From contig JANJXV010001823.1 in assembly GCA_024803745.1 (NCBI GenBank), forward strand, positions 1-64,000: DNA of 64,000 nt, written 5' to 3'. The position numbers and the translations under genes are program-made. The notes under the pieces are model-generated. The model was not told the origin of the DNA. It saw only the letters and a list, made by a program, of their open reading frames with translations, and searched no databases. Source of the DNA: Megascapheus bottae. Taxonomy: Eukaryota > Chordata > Mammalia > Rodentia > Geomyidae. Numbering within the stretch: position 1 is the stretch's first letter; every line of letters starts with the position of its first letter. Below, piece by piece: positions 44,531 through 59,800 of the stretch.

Positions 44531-47111
44531 TATGACTTCACACACTTCCATTCTGTGACTTCAAAAACCTCCATTCTATGACTTCACAAACCTCCATTCT
44601 ATGACTTCACACACCTCCATTCTGACTTCACACACCTCCATTCTATGACTTCACACAGCTGCATTCCGACTTCAGATACCTCTATTTGTGCCTTCACACA
44701 CCACAATTTTGAGTTCAAACACCTTCATTCTGTGACTTCACACACCTCCATTCTGTCACTTCACACACCTCTATTTTGAGTTCACACACTTCCATTCTTT
44801 GACTTAACACACCTCCATTTTGTGACTTCATACACCACCATTGTTTGACATCACGCACCTATATTCTTGGACTTCACACACCTCCATTCCATGACTTCAC
44901 ACATCTCCATTTAATGAGTTCACATACCCCCATTTTGACTTCACACACCTCCATTCTATGACTTCACACACCTTCATTCTACTTCAGAAACATCCATTCT
45001 ATGACTTCACACACCTCCATTCTATGACTTCACAAACCTCCATTCTATGAGTTCACACAGCTCCATTCTGACTTCACACACCTCCATTCTTTGACTTCAC
45101 ACACCTCCATTGTGAGTTCACACACCTCCATTCTGTGACTTCAAACACCTCCATTCTGTGACTTCACACACCTCCATTCTGTGACTTCACACACCTCCAT
45201 TCTATGATTTCTCACACCTCCATTCTATTAATTCACACACCTACATTCTGTGACTTCACACAACTCCATTCTATGACTTCCCTCACCTCCATTCTATGAC
45301 TTCACACACCTAGATTCTGTGACTTCACACACCTCCATTCTGAGTTCACACACCTCCATAAAATGACTTCACACACCTCCATTCTGTGACTTCGCACACC
45401 TCCATTCTGACTTCACACAGCTCCATTCTCTGGCTTGCCACACCTCCATTCTATGATTTCACACACCTCCATTCTATGACTTCACACACCTCCATTCTGA
45501 CTTCACACAGCTCCATTCTATGACTTCACACACCTCCATTCTGTGCCTTCACACACCTCCATTCTAAGACTTAACACACCTTCACTCTTACTTAACAAAC
45601 ATACATTCTATGACTTCACACACCTCCATTCTATGACTTCACACACCTCCATTCTATGACTTCACACACCTCCATTCTGTGACTTCACACACCTCCATTC
45701 TGTGACTTCAAAAACCTCCATTCTATGATTTCTCACACCTCCATTCTATTAATTCACACACCTCCATTCTGTGACTTCACACAACTCCATTCTATGACTT
45801 CCCTCACCTCCATTCTGTGACTTCACACACCTCCATTCTGAGTTCACAAACCTCCATTCTGTGACTTAACGCACCCCCATTCTGTGACTTCACACACCTC
45901 CGTTCTGACTTCACACACCTCCATTCTATGACTTCACACACCTCCATTCTGTGACTTCCCACACCTCAATTCTGTGACTTCACACACCTCCAGTATGACT
46001 TCACACACCTCCATTCTATGATTTCACACACCTCCATTCTATGACTTCACACACCTAGATTCTGTGACTTCACACACCTCCGTTCTGAGTTCACACACCT
46101 CAATTCTGTGACTTCACACACCTCCATTCTGACTTCACCCAGCTCCATTCAATGACTTCACACACCTCCATTCTGTGACTTCGCACACCTCCAATCTGAC
46201 TTCACACAGCTCCACTCTATGCCTTCCCACATCTCCATTCTATGATTTCACACACCTCCATTTTATGACTTCACACACCTCCATTCTGTGATTTCACACA
46301 CCTCCATTCTGAGTTCAAACACCTCCGTTCTGTGACTTAACACACCTCCATTCTGTGACTTCACACACCACCATTCTGAGTTCACACACCTCCATTCTGT
46401 GCCTTCACACACCTCCATTCTGACTTCAAACAGCTCCATTCTATGACTTCACACACCTCCATTCTGTGCCTTCACACACCTCCATTCTATGCCTTAACAA
46501 CCTTCATTCTTACTTCACAAACATCCATTCTATGACTTCACACACCTCCATTCTATGACTTCACACACCTCCATTCTATGTCTTCACAAACCTCCATTCT
46601 GTGACTTCACACACCTCAATTCTGTGACTTCACACACCTCCATTATGACTTCACACACCTCCATTCTATGACTTCACACACCTTCATTCTGTGACTTCAC
46701 ACACCTCCATTCTGAGTTCACACACCTCCATTCTGTGACTTCACACAACTCCAATCTGACTTCACACAGGTCCATTCTATGACTTCACACACCTCCATTC
46801 TGTTACTTCACACTCCTCCATTCTATGACTTCACACATCTCTATTGTGACTTCACACAGCTCCATTCTATGAGTTCACACACCTCCATTCTCACTTCACA
46901 CACCTCCATTCTATGACTTCACACACCTTCCCTCTGACTTCACACACCTCCATTCTATAACTTCACACAACTCCATTTTGACTTCAGACACCTCCATTCT
47001 ATGAGTTCACACACCTGCATTGTAACTTCACACACCTCCATTCTATGACTTCACACACCTCCATTCTGACTTTACACACCTCCATTCTGACTTCACAAAC
47101 ATCAATTCTGT
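44531..47111. repeat. Block matching 32578-35158 at a spacing of 11,953 bp
   Basis: Spacing of exactly 11,953 bp was confirmed at 44506/32553, 45721/33768 and 46614/34661, so there is no net indel over about 2.1 kb. The value equals 7,288 plus 4,665, as expected if the 4,665-bp duplication lies between the two copies. The match ends near 47111, where 35158 passes into its tandem copy and this block passes into a 28.4-kb-type segment. Confidence 0.85.
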
Positions 47112-47121
47112 GACTTCACAC

Positions 47122-50100
47122 ACCTCCATTCTTTGACTTCACACACCTCCATTTTGAGTTCACACACCTCTATTCTGTGATTCACACACCTCCATTCTTT
47201 GACTTCACACACGTCCATTCTGTGACTTCACACACCTCCATTCTATGAATTCATGCATCTCCATTCTGTGACTTCATACAACTCCATTCTATGACTTCCC
47301 ACACCTCCATTCTGGGACTTCACACACCTCCATTCTGAGTTCACACACCTCTGTTCTGTGACTTAACACACCTTCATTCCGAGACTTCACACACCTTCAT
47401 TCTATGATTTCACACACCTCCATTCTATGTCTTCACACACCTCCATTCTATGACTTCACACACCTATATTCTTTGACTTCGCACATCTCCTTTCTTTGAT
47501 TTCACACACCTCCATTTTGAGTTCACACACTTCCATTCTGTGACTTCACCCACCTCCATTCTGAGACTTCGCACACCTCCATTGTTTGACTTCACACACC
47601 TCCATTCTTTGACCTCACACACCTCCATTCCAAGACTTCACACACCTCTACTCTATCAGTTCATACACATCCATTCTATGAGTTCACACACCACCATTTT
47701 GACTTCACACACCTCCATTCTATGACTTCACACACCTACATTCTTACTTCAGGAACATCCATTGTATGAATTCACCCACCTCCATTCTATGACTTCACAA
47801 ACCTCCATTCTATGACTTCACACACCTCCATTCTATGACTTCACACACCTCCATTCTATGACTTCACACACCTCCATTCTATGACTTCACACACCTCCAT
47901 TTTATGACTTCACACACCTCCATTCTGTGACTTCACACACCTCCATTCTATGAGTTCACACACCTGCATTGTGACTTCACACACCTCCATTCTATGACTT
48001 CACACACGTCCATTCTGACTTCACAAACATCAATTCTGTGACTTCACACACCTCCATTCTTTGACTTCACACACCTCCATTGTGAGTTCACACACCTCCA
48101 TTCTGACTTCACAAACATCAATTCTGTGACTTCACACACATCCATTTTACGACTTCACACACCTCCATTCTATGACTTCACACACCTCCATTCTATGACT
48201 TCACACACCTCCATTCTTTGACTTCACACACCTCCATTCTTTGACTTCACACATCTCCATTGTGAGTTCACACACCTTCATTCTATGACTTCACACACCT
48301 CAATTCTGACTTCACACAGCTCCATTCTATGATTTCACACACCTACATTCTGTGCCTTCACACACCTCCATTCTATGACTTCACACACTTCCATTCTTTG
48401 ACTTCACAAACCTCCATTCTTTGACTTCACACATCTCCATTGTGAGTTCACACACCTTCATTCTATGACTTCACACACCTCCATTCTATGACTTCACACA
48501 CCTCCATTCTATGACTTCACACACCTCAATTCTGTGACGTCACACACCTCCATTCTGAATTCAGACACCTCCATTCTGTGACTTCACACACCTCCAATCT
48601 GACTTCACACAGCTCCATTCTATGACTTCACAACCTCCATTCTGTGACTTCACATACCTCCATTCTATGCCTTTACACACCTCCATTGTGACTTCACACA
48701 CCTCCATTCTATGAGTTCACACACCTCCATTCTGACTTCACACACCTCCATTCTGTGACTTCACACACCTCCATTCTGACTTCACACACCTCCATTCTAT
48801 GACTTCACACAACTCCATTCTGACTTCACACACCTCCATTCTGTGACGTTACACACCTCCATTCCATGACTTCCCACACCTCCATTCGATGACTTCATAC
48901 ACCTCCATTCTTTGACTTCACACACCTCCATTCTATGAGTTCACACACCTCCATTTGTGACTCTACACACCACCTTTTTGACTTCACAAACCTCCATTCT
49001 GTGATTTCACATACCTCCATTCTATGACTTCACACACCTACATTCTGTGACGTCACACACCTCCATTCTGAGTTCACACACCTCCATTCCATGTCTTCCC
49101 ACAACTCCATTCGATGAATTCACACACCTCCATTCTTTGACTTCACACACCTCCATTCCATGACTTCACACACCTTCATTCTATGAGTTCACACACCTCC
49201 ATTCTATGAGTTCGCACACCTCCATTTCGACTTCACACACCTCCATTCTATGACTTCACACACCTTCATTCTTACTTCAGAAACATCCATTCTATGACTT
49301 CACGCACCTCCATTCTATGACTTCACAAATCTCCGTTCTGTGACTTCACACACCTCCATTCTGTGACTTCACACACCTCCATTGCGAGTTCACACACCTT
49401 CATTCTCTGAGTTCACACACCTCCATTCTGTGACTTTACACACCTCCTTTCCATGACTTCACAGACCTCCATTCTGTGACTTCACACACCTTTATTGTTT
49501 GACTTCACACACCTCCATTCTATGACTTCACACAATTACATTCTATGACTTCACACACCTCCATTCTTTGACTTCACACACCTCCATTGTGAGTTCACAC
49601 ACCTCCATTCTGTGACTTCACACACCTCCATTCTGTGATATCACACACCTCCATTCTATGATTTCTCACACCTCCATTCTATTAATTCACACACCTCCAT
49701 TCTGTGTCTTCACACAACTCCATTCTATGACTTCCCACACCTCCATTCTGTGACTTCACACACCTCCATTCTGAGTTCACAAACCTCCATTCTGTGACTT
49801 AACGCACCTTCATTCTGTGACTTCACACACCTCAATTCTATGACTTCACACACCTCCATTCTGTGACTTCACACACCTCCATTCTATAACTTCACTCACC
49901 TCCATTCTATGACTTCACACACCTAGATTTTGTGACTTCACACACCTCCATTCTGAGTTCACACACCTCCATAAAATGACTTGACACACCTCCATTCTGT
50001 GACTTCGCACACCTCAATTCTGACTTCACACAGCTCCATTCTCTGGCTTCCCACACCTCCATTCTATGATTTCACACACCTCCATTCTATGACCTCACAC

Positions 50101-51720
50101 ACCAACATTCTGTGACTTCACACACCTCCATTCTGAGTTCAAACACCTCCGTTCTGTGACTTAACACACCTCCATTCTGTGACTTCACACACCTCCATTC
50201 TGACTTCACACAGCTCCATTCTATGACTTCACACACCTCCATTCTGTGCCTTCACACACCTCCATTCTATGACTTAACACACCTTCATTCTTACTTAACA
50301 AACCTACATTCTATGACTTCACACACCTCCATTCTATGACTTCACACACCTCCATTCTATGACTTCACACACCTCCATTTTGTGACTTCACACACCTCAA
50401 TTCTGTGACTTCACACACCTCCATTATGACTTCACACACCTCCATTCTATGACTTCACACACCTCCATTCTATGACTTCAAACACCTCCATTCTGTGACT
50501 TCACACACCTCCATTCTGAGTTCACACACCTCCATTCTGTGACTTCACACACCTCCAATCTGACGTCACACAACTCCATTCTATGACTTCACACTCCTCC
50601 ATTCTGTGACTTCACACACCTCCATTCTATGACTTCACACACCTCCATTGTGACTTCACACACCTCCATTCTATGAGTTCACACACCTCCATTCTGACTT
50701 CACACACCTCCATTCTATGATTTCACACACCTCCATTCTGACTTCACACACCTCCATTCTATGACTTCACACAACTCCATTCTGACTTCACACACCTCCA
50801 TTCTGTGACTTCACACACCTCCATTATATGACTTTACACACCTCCATTCTGTGATTTCACACACCTCCATTCTATGACTTCACACACCTCCATTCTGTGA
50901 TTTCACACACCTACATTGTGACTTTACAGACCTCCATTCTATGAGTTCACACAAATGCATTGTGAATTCACACACCTCCATTCTATGACTTCACACACCT
51001 GCATTCTGACTTCACACACCTCCATTCTGACTTCACACACCTCAATTCTGTGACTTAATACAACTCCATTCTATGATTTCACACACCTCAATCTATGGCT
51101 TCACACACCTCCATTCTGTGACTTCACACACCTCCTTTCTGAGTTGACACACCTCCATTCTATGACTTTACACACCTCCAATCGGACTTCACACACCTCC
51201 ATTTATGACTTCACACACTTCCATTCTGTGACTTCAAAAACCTCCATTCTATGACTTCACACACCTCCATTGTGACTTCACACACCATCATTCTATGAGT
51301 TCACACACCGCCATTCTGACTTCACTCACCTCCATTCTATGACTTCACACACCTCCATTCTGACTTCACAGACCTCCATTCTATGACTTCACACAGCTGC
51401 ATTCCGACTTCAGATACCTCTATTTGTGCCTTCACACACCACAATTTTGACTTCAAACACCTTCATTCTGTGACTTCACACACCTCCATTCTGTCACTTC
51501 ACACACCTCTATTTTGAGTTCACACACTTCCATTCTTTGACTTAACACACCTCCATTTTGTGACTTCATACACCACCATTGTTTGACTTCACACACCTAT
51601 ATTCTTGGAATTCACACACCTCCATTCCATGACTTCACACATCTCCATTTAATGAGTTCACATACCCCCATTTTGATTTGACACACCTCCATTCTATGAC
51701 TTCACACACCTTCATTCTAC
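47122..51720. repeat. Second copy of the 28.4-33.0 kb block
   Basis: Matches 28405 onward at 18,717 then 18,694 bp, and at about 18,626 bp near 51179 (CAATCGGAC). The drop reflects a deletion near 48190, where several CAAACATCAATTC units present at 29490-29600 are absent. Single-base differences are scattered, for example GACTTCACCCACC at 47550 for GACTTCACACACC. No gene is visible. Confidence 0.82.
47808..47899. repeat. Run of four identical 23-bp units
   Basis: Third occurrence of the four-unit run also found at 26367 and 29114, with the same flanks as the 29-kb copy. Confidence 0.9.
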
Positions 51721-53940
51721 TTCAGAAACATCCATTCTATGACATCACACACCTCCATTCTATGACTTCACAAACCTCCATTCTATGAGTTCACACACCT
51801 CCATTCTGACTTCACACACCTCCATTCTTTGACTTCACACACCTCCATAGTGAGTTCACACACCTCCATTCTGTGACTTCAAACACCTCCATTCTGTGAC
51901 TTCACACACCTCCATTCTGTGACTTCACACACCTCCATTCTATGATTTCTCACACCTCCATTCTATTAATTCACACACCTACATTCTGTGACTTCACACA
52001 ACTCCATTCTATGACTTCCCTCACCTCCATTCTATGACTTCACACACCTAGATTCTGTGACTTCACACACCTCCATTCTGAGTTCACACACCTCCATAAA
52101 ATGACTTCACACACCTCCATTCTGTGACTTCGCACACCTCCATTCTGACTTCACACAGCTCCATTCTCTGGCTTGCCACACCTCCATTCTATGATTTCAC
52201 ACACCTCCATTCTATGACTTCACACACCTCCATTCTGACTTCACACAGCTCCATTCTATGACTTCACACACCTCCATTCTGTGCCTTCACACACCTCCAT
52301 TCTAAGACTTAACACACCTTCACTCTTACTTAACAAACATACATTCTATGACTTCACACACCTCCATTCTATGATTCACACACCTCCATTCTATGACTTC
52401 ACACACCTCCATTCTGTGACTTCACACACCTCCATTCTGTGACTCACAAACCTCCATTCTATGAGTTCACACACCTCCATTCTGACTTCACACACCTCCA
52501 TTCTGTGACTTCAAACACCTCCATTCTGTGACTTCACACACCTCCATTCTGTGACTTCACACACCTCCATTCTATGATTTCTCACACCTCCATTCTATTA
52601 ATTCACACACCTCCATTCTGTGACTTCACACAACTCCATTCTATGACTTCCCTCACCTCCATTCTGTGACTTCACACACCTCCATTCTGAGTTCACAAAC
52701 CTCCATTCTGTGACTTAACGCACCCCCATTCTGTGACTTCACACACCTCCGTTCTGACTTCACACACCTCCATTCTATGACTTCACACACCTCCATTCTG
52801 TGACTTCCCACACCTCAATTCTGTGACTTCACACACCTCCAGTATGACTTCACAAACCTCCATTCCATGATTTCACACACCTCCATTCTATGACTTCACA
52901 CACCTAGATTCTGTGACTTCACACACCTCCGTTCTGAGTTCACACACCTCAATTCTGTGACTTCACACACCTCCATTCTGACTTCACCCAGCTCCATTCA
53001 ATGACTTCACACACCTCCATTCTGTGACTTCGCACACCTCCAATCTGACTTCACACAGCTCCACTCTATGCCTTCCCACATCTCCATTCTATGATTTCAC
53101 ACACCTCCATTTTATGACTTCACACACCTCCATTTTGTGATTTCACACACCTCCATTCTGAGTTCAAACACCTCCGTTCTGTGACTTAACACACCTCCAT
53201 TCTGTGACTTCACACACCACCATTCTGAGTTCACACACCTCCATTCTGTGCCTTCACACACCTCCATTTTGACTTCAAACAGCTCCATTCTATGACTTCA
53301 CACACCTCCATTCTGTGCCTTCACACACCTCCATTCTATGCCTTAACAACCTTCATTCTTACTTCACAAACATCCATTCTATGACTTCACACACCTCCAT
53401 TCTATGACTTCACACACCTCCATTCTATGACTTCACAAACCTCCATTCTGTGACTTCACACACCTCAATTCTGTGACTTCACACACCTCCATTATGACTT
53501 CACACACATCCATTCTATGACTTCACACACCTCCATTCTATGACTTCACACACCTTCATTCTGTGACTTCACACACCTCCATTCTGAGTTCACACACCTC
53601 CATTCTGTGACTTCACACAACTCCAATCTGACTTCACACAGGTCCATTCTATGACTTCACACACCTCCATTCTGTTACTTCACACTCCTCCATTCTATGA
53701 CTTCACACATCTCTATTGTGACTTCACACAGCTCCATTCTATGAGTTCACACACCTCCATTCTCACTTCACACACCGTCATTCTATGACTTCACACACCT
53801 TCCTTCTGACTTCACACACTTCCATTCTATGACTTCACACAATTCCATTCTGACTTCAGACACCTCCATTCTATGAGTTCACACACCTGCATTGTAACTT
53901 CACACACCTCCATTCTATGACTTCACACACCTCCATTCTA
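51721..53940. repeat. Third copy of the 33.0-35.1 / 45.0-47.1 kb block
   Basis: CTATTAATTC at 52595 pairs with 45746 (spacing 6,849 bp) and GCATTGTAAC at 53890 with 47017 (spacing 6,873 bp). Unit order is the same through CATAAAATGAC, GACTTAACGCACCCCC, CTCCAGTATGAC, CCTTAACAACC and CAGGTCC. It ends where CATACACCTCC units begin near 53950. Confidence 0.82.
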
Positions 53941-53949
53941 TGACTTCAT

Positions 53950-54242
53950 ACACCTCCATTCTATGACTTCACAAACCTCCATTCTGACTTCACACACCTC
54001 CATTCTGACTTCACAAACATCAATTGTGTGAGTTCACACACCTCCATTCTATGACTTCACACACCTCCATTCTATGACTTCACACACCTCCATTCTATGA
54101 CTTCACAAACCTCCATTCTGACTTCACACACCTCCATTCTGACTTCACAAACATCAATTGTGTGAGTTCACACACCTCCATTCTATGACTTCACACACCT
54201 CCATTCTATGACTTCACACACCTCCATTCTATGACTTCACAC
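53950..54242. repeat. Local 134-bp tandem duplication
   Basis: CAATTGTGTGAG occurs at 54021 and 54155, and the units between and around them repeat in order (spacing 134 bp, which fits four 23-bp and two 21-bp units). The second copy ends near 54242, where CACTTCCATTC replaces CAAACCTCC. Confidence 0.85.
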
Positions 54243-56857
54243 ACTTCCATTCTTTGACTTCACACACCTCCATTTTTTGACTTCACACATCTCCATTGTG
54301 AGTTCACACACCTCCATTCTATGACTTCACACACCTCCATTATGACTTCACACAGCTCCATTCTATGACTTCACACACCTCCATTCTGTGCCTTCGCAAA
54401 TCTCCATTTTAAGACTTAACCCACCCTCATTCTTACTTGACAAACATTCATTCTATGACGTCACACACGTCCATTCTATGAGTTCACACACCTCCATTCT
54501 ATGACTTTACACACCTCCATTCTGTGACTTCACACACCTCAATTCTGTGACTTCACACACCTACATTCTGACTTCACACACCTCCATTCTATGACTTCAC
54601 ACACCTCCATCCTGACTTCACACACCTCCATTCTATGACTTCCACACCTCCATTCTGTGACTTCACACACCACCATTCTATGACTTCACATACCTCCATT
54701 GTGACTTCACACACCTCCATTCTATGAGTTCACACACCTCCATTCTGACTTCACACACCTCCATTCTATGACTTCACACACCTCCATTCTGACTTCACAC
54801 ACCTCCATTCTATGACTTCACACAACTCCATTCTGACTTCACACACCTCCATTCTGTGACTTCACACACCTCCATTCCATGACTTCACACACCTCCATTC
54901 GATGCCTTCACACACCTCCATTCTTTGACTTCACACCTCCATTCTATGAGTTCACACACCTCCATTTGTGACTCTACAAACCACCTTTTTGACTTCACAC
55001 ACCTCCATTCTGTGATTTCACACACCTCCATTCTGTGACTTCACACACTTTTATTGTTTGACTTCACACAACTCCATTCTTTGACTTCACACACCTCCTT
55101 TCCATGACTTCACACACCTCCATTCTATGAGTTCACACACCTCTATTCTATGAGTTCACACACCTCCATTTTGACTTCACAAACCTCCATTATATGACTT
55201 CTCACACGTTCATTCTTACTTCAGAAACATCCATTATATGACTTCACGCACTTCCATTCTATGACTTCACAAATCTCCGTTCTGTGATTTCACACACCTC
55301 CATTCTCAGTTCACACACCTCCATTATCTGACTTCACACACCTCCATTCTGTGACTTAACACACCTCCATTCTATGACTTCACAGACCTCCATTCTGTGA
55401 CTTCACACACCTTTATTGTTTGACTTCACACACCTCCATTCTGGGACTTCACACACCTCCATTGTGAGTTCACACACCTCCATTTTGACTTCACACACCT
55501 CCATTCTATGACTTCACACAGATGCATTCCGACTTCAGACACCTCCATTTGTGACTTCACACACCACAATTTTGACTTCAAACACCTTCATTCTGTGACT
55601 TCACACACCTCCATTCTGTCACTTCACACACCTCCATTTTGACTTCACACACTTCCATTCTTTGACTTAACACACCGCCATTCTGTGACTTCACATACCA
55701 CGATTGTTTGACTTCACACACCTATATTGTTGGACTTCACACACCTCCATTCCATGACTTCACACATCTCCATTTTATGAGTTCACATACCCCCATTTTG
55801 ACTTCACACACCTCCATTCTATGACTTCACACACCTTCATTCTACTTCAGAAACATCCATTCTATGACTTCAGACACCTCCATTCTATGACTTCACACAC
55901 CTCCATTCTATGAGGTCACACACCTCCATTCTGACTTCACACACCTCCATTCTTTGACTTCACACACCTCCATTGTGAGTTCACACACCTCCATTCTGTG
56001 ACTTCAAACACCTCCATTCTGTGACTTCACACACCTCCATTCTGTGACTTCACACACCTCCATTCTGTGACTTCACACACCTCCATTCTGTGATTTCTCA
56101 CACCTCCATTCTATTAATTCACACACCTCCATTCTGTGACTTCACACAACTCCATTCTATGACTTCCCTCACCTCCATTCTGTGACTTCACTCACCCCCA
56201 TTCTGAGTTCACAAACCTCCATTCTGTGACTTAACGTACCTCCATTCTGTGACTTCACACACCTCCGTTCTGACTTCACACGCCTCCATTCTATGACTTC
56301 ACACACCTCCATTCTGTGACTTCCCACACCTCAATTCTGTGACTTCACACACCTCCAGTATGACTTCACACACCTCCATTCTACGATTTCACACACCTCC
56401 ATTCTATGACTTCACACACCTAGATTCTGTGACTTCACACACCTCCGTTCTGAGTTCACACACCTCAATTCTGTGACTTCACACACCTCCATTCTGACTT
56501 CACCCAGCTCCATTCAATGACTTCACACACCTCCATTCTGTGACTTCGCACACCTCCAATCTGACTTCACACAGCTCCACTCTATGCCTTCCCACATCTC
56601 CATTCTATGATTTCACATACCTCCATTCTATGACTTCACACTCCTCCATTCTGTGATTTCACACACCTCCATTCTGAGTTCAAACACCTCCGTTCTGTGA
56701 CTTAACACACCTCCATTCTGTGACTTCACACACCTCCATTCGATGCCTTCACACACCTCCATTCTTTGACTTCACACCTCCATTCTATGAGTTCACACAC
56801 CTCCATTTGTGACTCTACAAACCACCTTTTTGACTTCACACACCTCCATTCTGTGAT
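54243..56857. repeat. Mosaic array stretch built from pieces of other blocks
   Basis: About 54243-54990 resembles 18360-19000 (CATTTTTTGAC, GACTTCCACACC and CACCACCATTC in order). About 55500-56740 resembles 44650-46380 and 51400-53210, with a shortened middle. The series from GATGCCTTCACAC to CTACAAACCACC at 54901 recurs at 56742, a spacing of 1,841 bp. No gene is visible. Confidence 0.7.
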
Positions 56858-59800
56858 TTCACACACCTCCATTCTGTGACTTCACACACCTCAATTCTGT
56901 GACTTCACACACCTACATTATAACTTCACACACCTCCTTTCTATGACTTCACACACCTCCATTCTGACTTCACACACCTCCATTCTATGACTTCCACACC
57001 TCCATTCTGTGACTTCACACACCACCATTCTATGACTTCACATACCTCCATTGTGACTTCACACACCTCAACTCTATGAGTTCACACCCCTCCATTCTGA
57101 CTTCACACACCTCCATTCTATGACTTCACACACCTCCATTCTGACTTCACACACCTCCATTCTATGACTTCACACAACTCCATCTGACTTCACACACCTC
57201 CATTCCATGACTTCACACACCTCCATTCGATGACTTCACACACCTCCATTCTTTGACTTCATGCACCTCCATTCTATGAGTTCACACACCTCCATTCTGT
57301 GACTTCACACACCTTTATTTTTTGACTTCACACACCTCAATTTTTTGACTTCACAGACCTCCATTCCATGACTTCAAACACCTCCATTCTATGAGTTCAC
57401 ACACCACCATGCTATGAGTTCACCCAACTCCATTTTGACTTCACACACCTCCATTCTTTGACTTCATACACCTTCATTTTCACTTCAGAAACATCCATTC
57501 TATGACTTCACGCACCTACATTCTATGACTTCACAAACCTCCGTTCTGAGACCACACACTTCCATTCTGAGTTCCCACACCTCCATTCTGTGACTTCACC
57601 CACCTCCATCCTGACTGAACACACCTCCATTCTGACTTCACAAACCTCAATTCTTTGACTTCACACCCCTCCATTCTATGAGTTCACACACTTCCATTCT
57701 ATGAATTCACACACCTCCATTCTATGACTTCACACACCTCATTTCCGAGTTGACACACCTCCATTCTGTGATTTCACACACCTCCAATTTGACTTCACAC
57801 ACCCACATTCTATGACTTCACACAGCCTCATTGTGTCTTCACACACTCCATTCTATGAGTTCACACACCTCCATTCTGACTTCACACACCTCCATTCTAT
57901 GACTTCAAACAGCTGCATTCCGACTTCAGACACCTCCATTTGTGACTTCACACACCACAATTTTGACTTCAAACACCTTCATTCTGTGACTTCACACACC
58001 TCCATTTTGACTTCACACACTTCCATTCTTTGACTTATCACACCTCCATTCTGTGACTTCACACACCACCATTGTTTGACTTCACACACCTCAATTCTGT
58101 GACTTCACACACCTACATTATAACTTCACACACCTCCTTTCTATGACTTCACACACCTCCATTCTTTGACTTCACACAGCTCCATTCCATGACTTCACAC
58201 ATCTCCATTTTATGAGTTCACATACCCCCATTTTGACTTCACAAACCTCCATTCTATGACTTAACACACCTTCATTCTACTTCAGAAACATCCATTCTAT
58301 GACTTCACACACCTCCATTCTATGACTTCACACACCTCCATTCTATGACTTCACACAATTCCATTCTATGACTTCACACACCTCCATTCTTTGACTTCAC
58401 ACACCTCCATTGTGACTTCACACACCTCCATTCTGTGACTTCACACACCTCCATTCTATGATTTCTCACACCTCCATTCTATTAATTCACACACCTCCAT
58501 TCTGTGACTTCACACAACTCCATTCTATGACTTCCCTCACCTCCACTCTGTGACTTCACACACCTCCATTCTGAGTTCACAAACCTCCATTCTGTGATTT
58601 AATGCACCTCCATTCTGTGACTTCACACACCTCCGTTTTGACTTCACACACCTCCATTCTATGACTTCACACACCTCCATTCTGTGACTTCACACACCTC
58701 AATTCTGTGACTTCACACACCTCCATTATGACTTCACACACCTCCATTCTATGACTTCACACACCTCCATTCTATGACTTCACATGTAGTTTCTGTGACT
58801 TCACACACCTCCCTTCTGAGTTCGCACACCTCAATTCTGTGACTTCACACACCTCCATTCTGACTTCACCCAGCTCCATTCAATGACTTCACACACCTCC
58901 ATTCTGTGACTTCGCACACCTCCAATCTGACTTCACACAGCTCCACTCTATGCCTTCCCACACCTCCATTCTATGATTTCACACACCTTCATTCTATGAC
59001 TTCACACACCTCCATTCTGTGATTTCACACACCTCCATTCTGAGTTCAAACACCTCCATTCTGTGACTTCACACACCTCCATTCTGTGACTTCACACACC
59101 ACCATTCTGAGTTCACACACCTCCATTCTTTGACTTCACACACCTCCATTCTAACTTCAAACACCTCCATTCTATGACTTCACACACCTCCATTCTGTGC
59201 CTTCACACACCTCCATTCTATGACTTAACACACCTTCATTGTTACTTCACAAACATCCATTCTATGACTTCACACACCTCCATTCTATGACTTCACACAC
59301 CTCCATTCTATGACTTCACAAACCTCCATTCTGTGACTTCACACACCTCAATTCTGTGACTTCACACACCTCCATTATGACTTCACACACATCCATTCTA
59401 TGACTTCACACACCTCCATTCTATGACTTCACAAACCTTCATTCTGTGACTTCACACACCTCCATTCTGAGTTCACACACCTCCATTCTGTGACTTCACA
59501 CAACTCCAATCTGACTTCACACAGCTCCATTCTATGACTTCACACACCTCCATTCTTTGACTTCACACACCTCCATTCTAAGACTTCACACACCTCCACT
59601 GTGACTTCACACAGCTCCATTCTATGAGTTCACACACCTCCATTCTGACTTCACACACCTACATTCTATGACTTCACGCATCTCCATTTTATGAGTTCGT
59701 ACACCTCCATTTTGACTTCACACACCTCCATTCTATGACTTGACACACCTCCATTGTGTGACTTCACACACCTCCATTTTGAGTTCACACACCTCCATTC

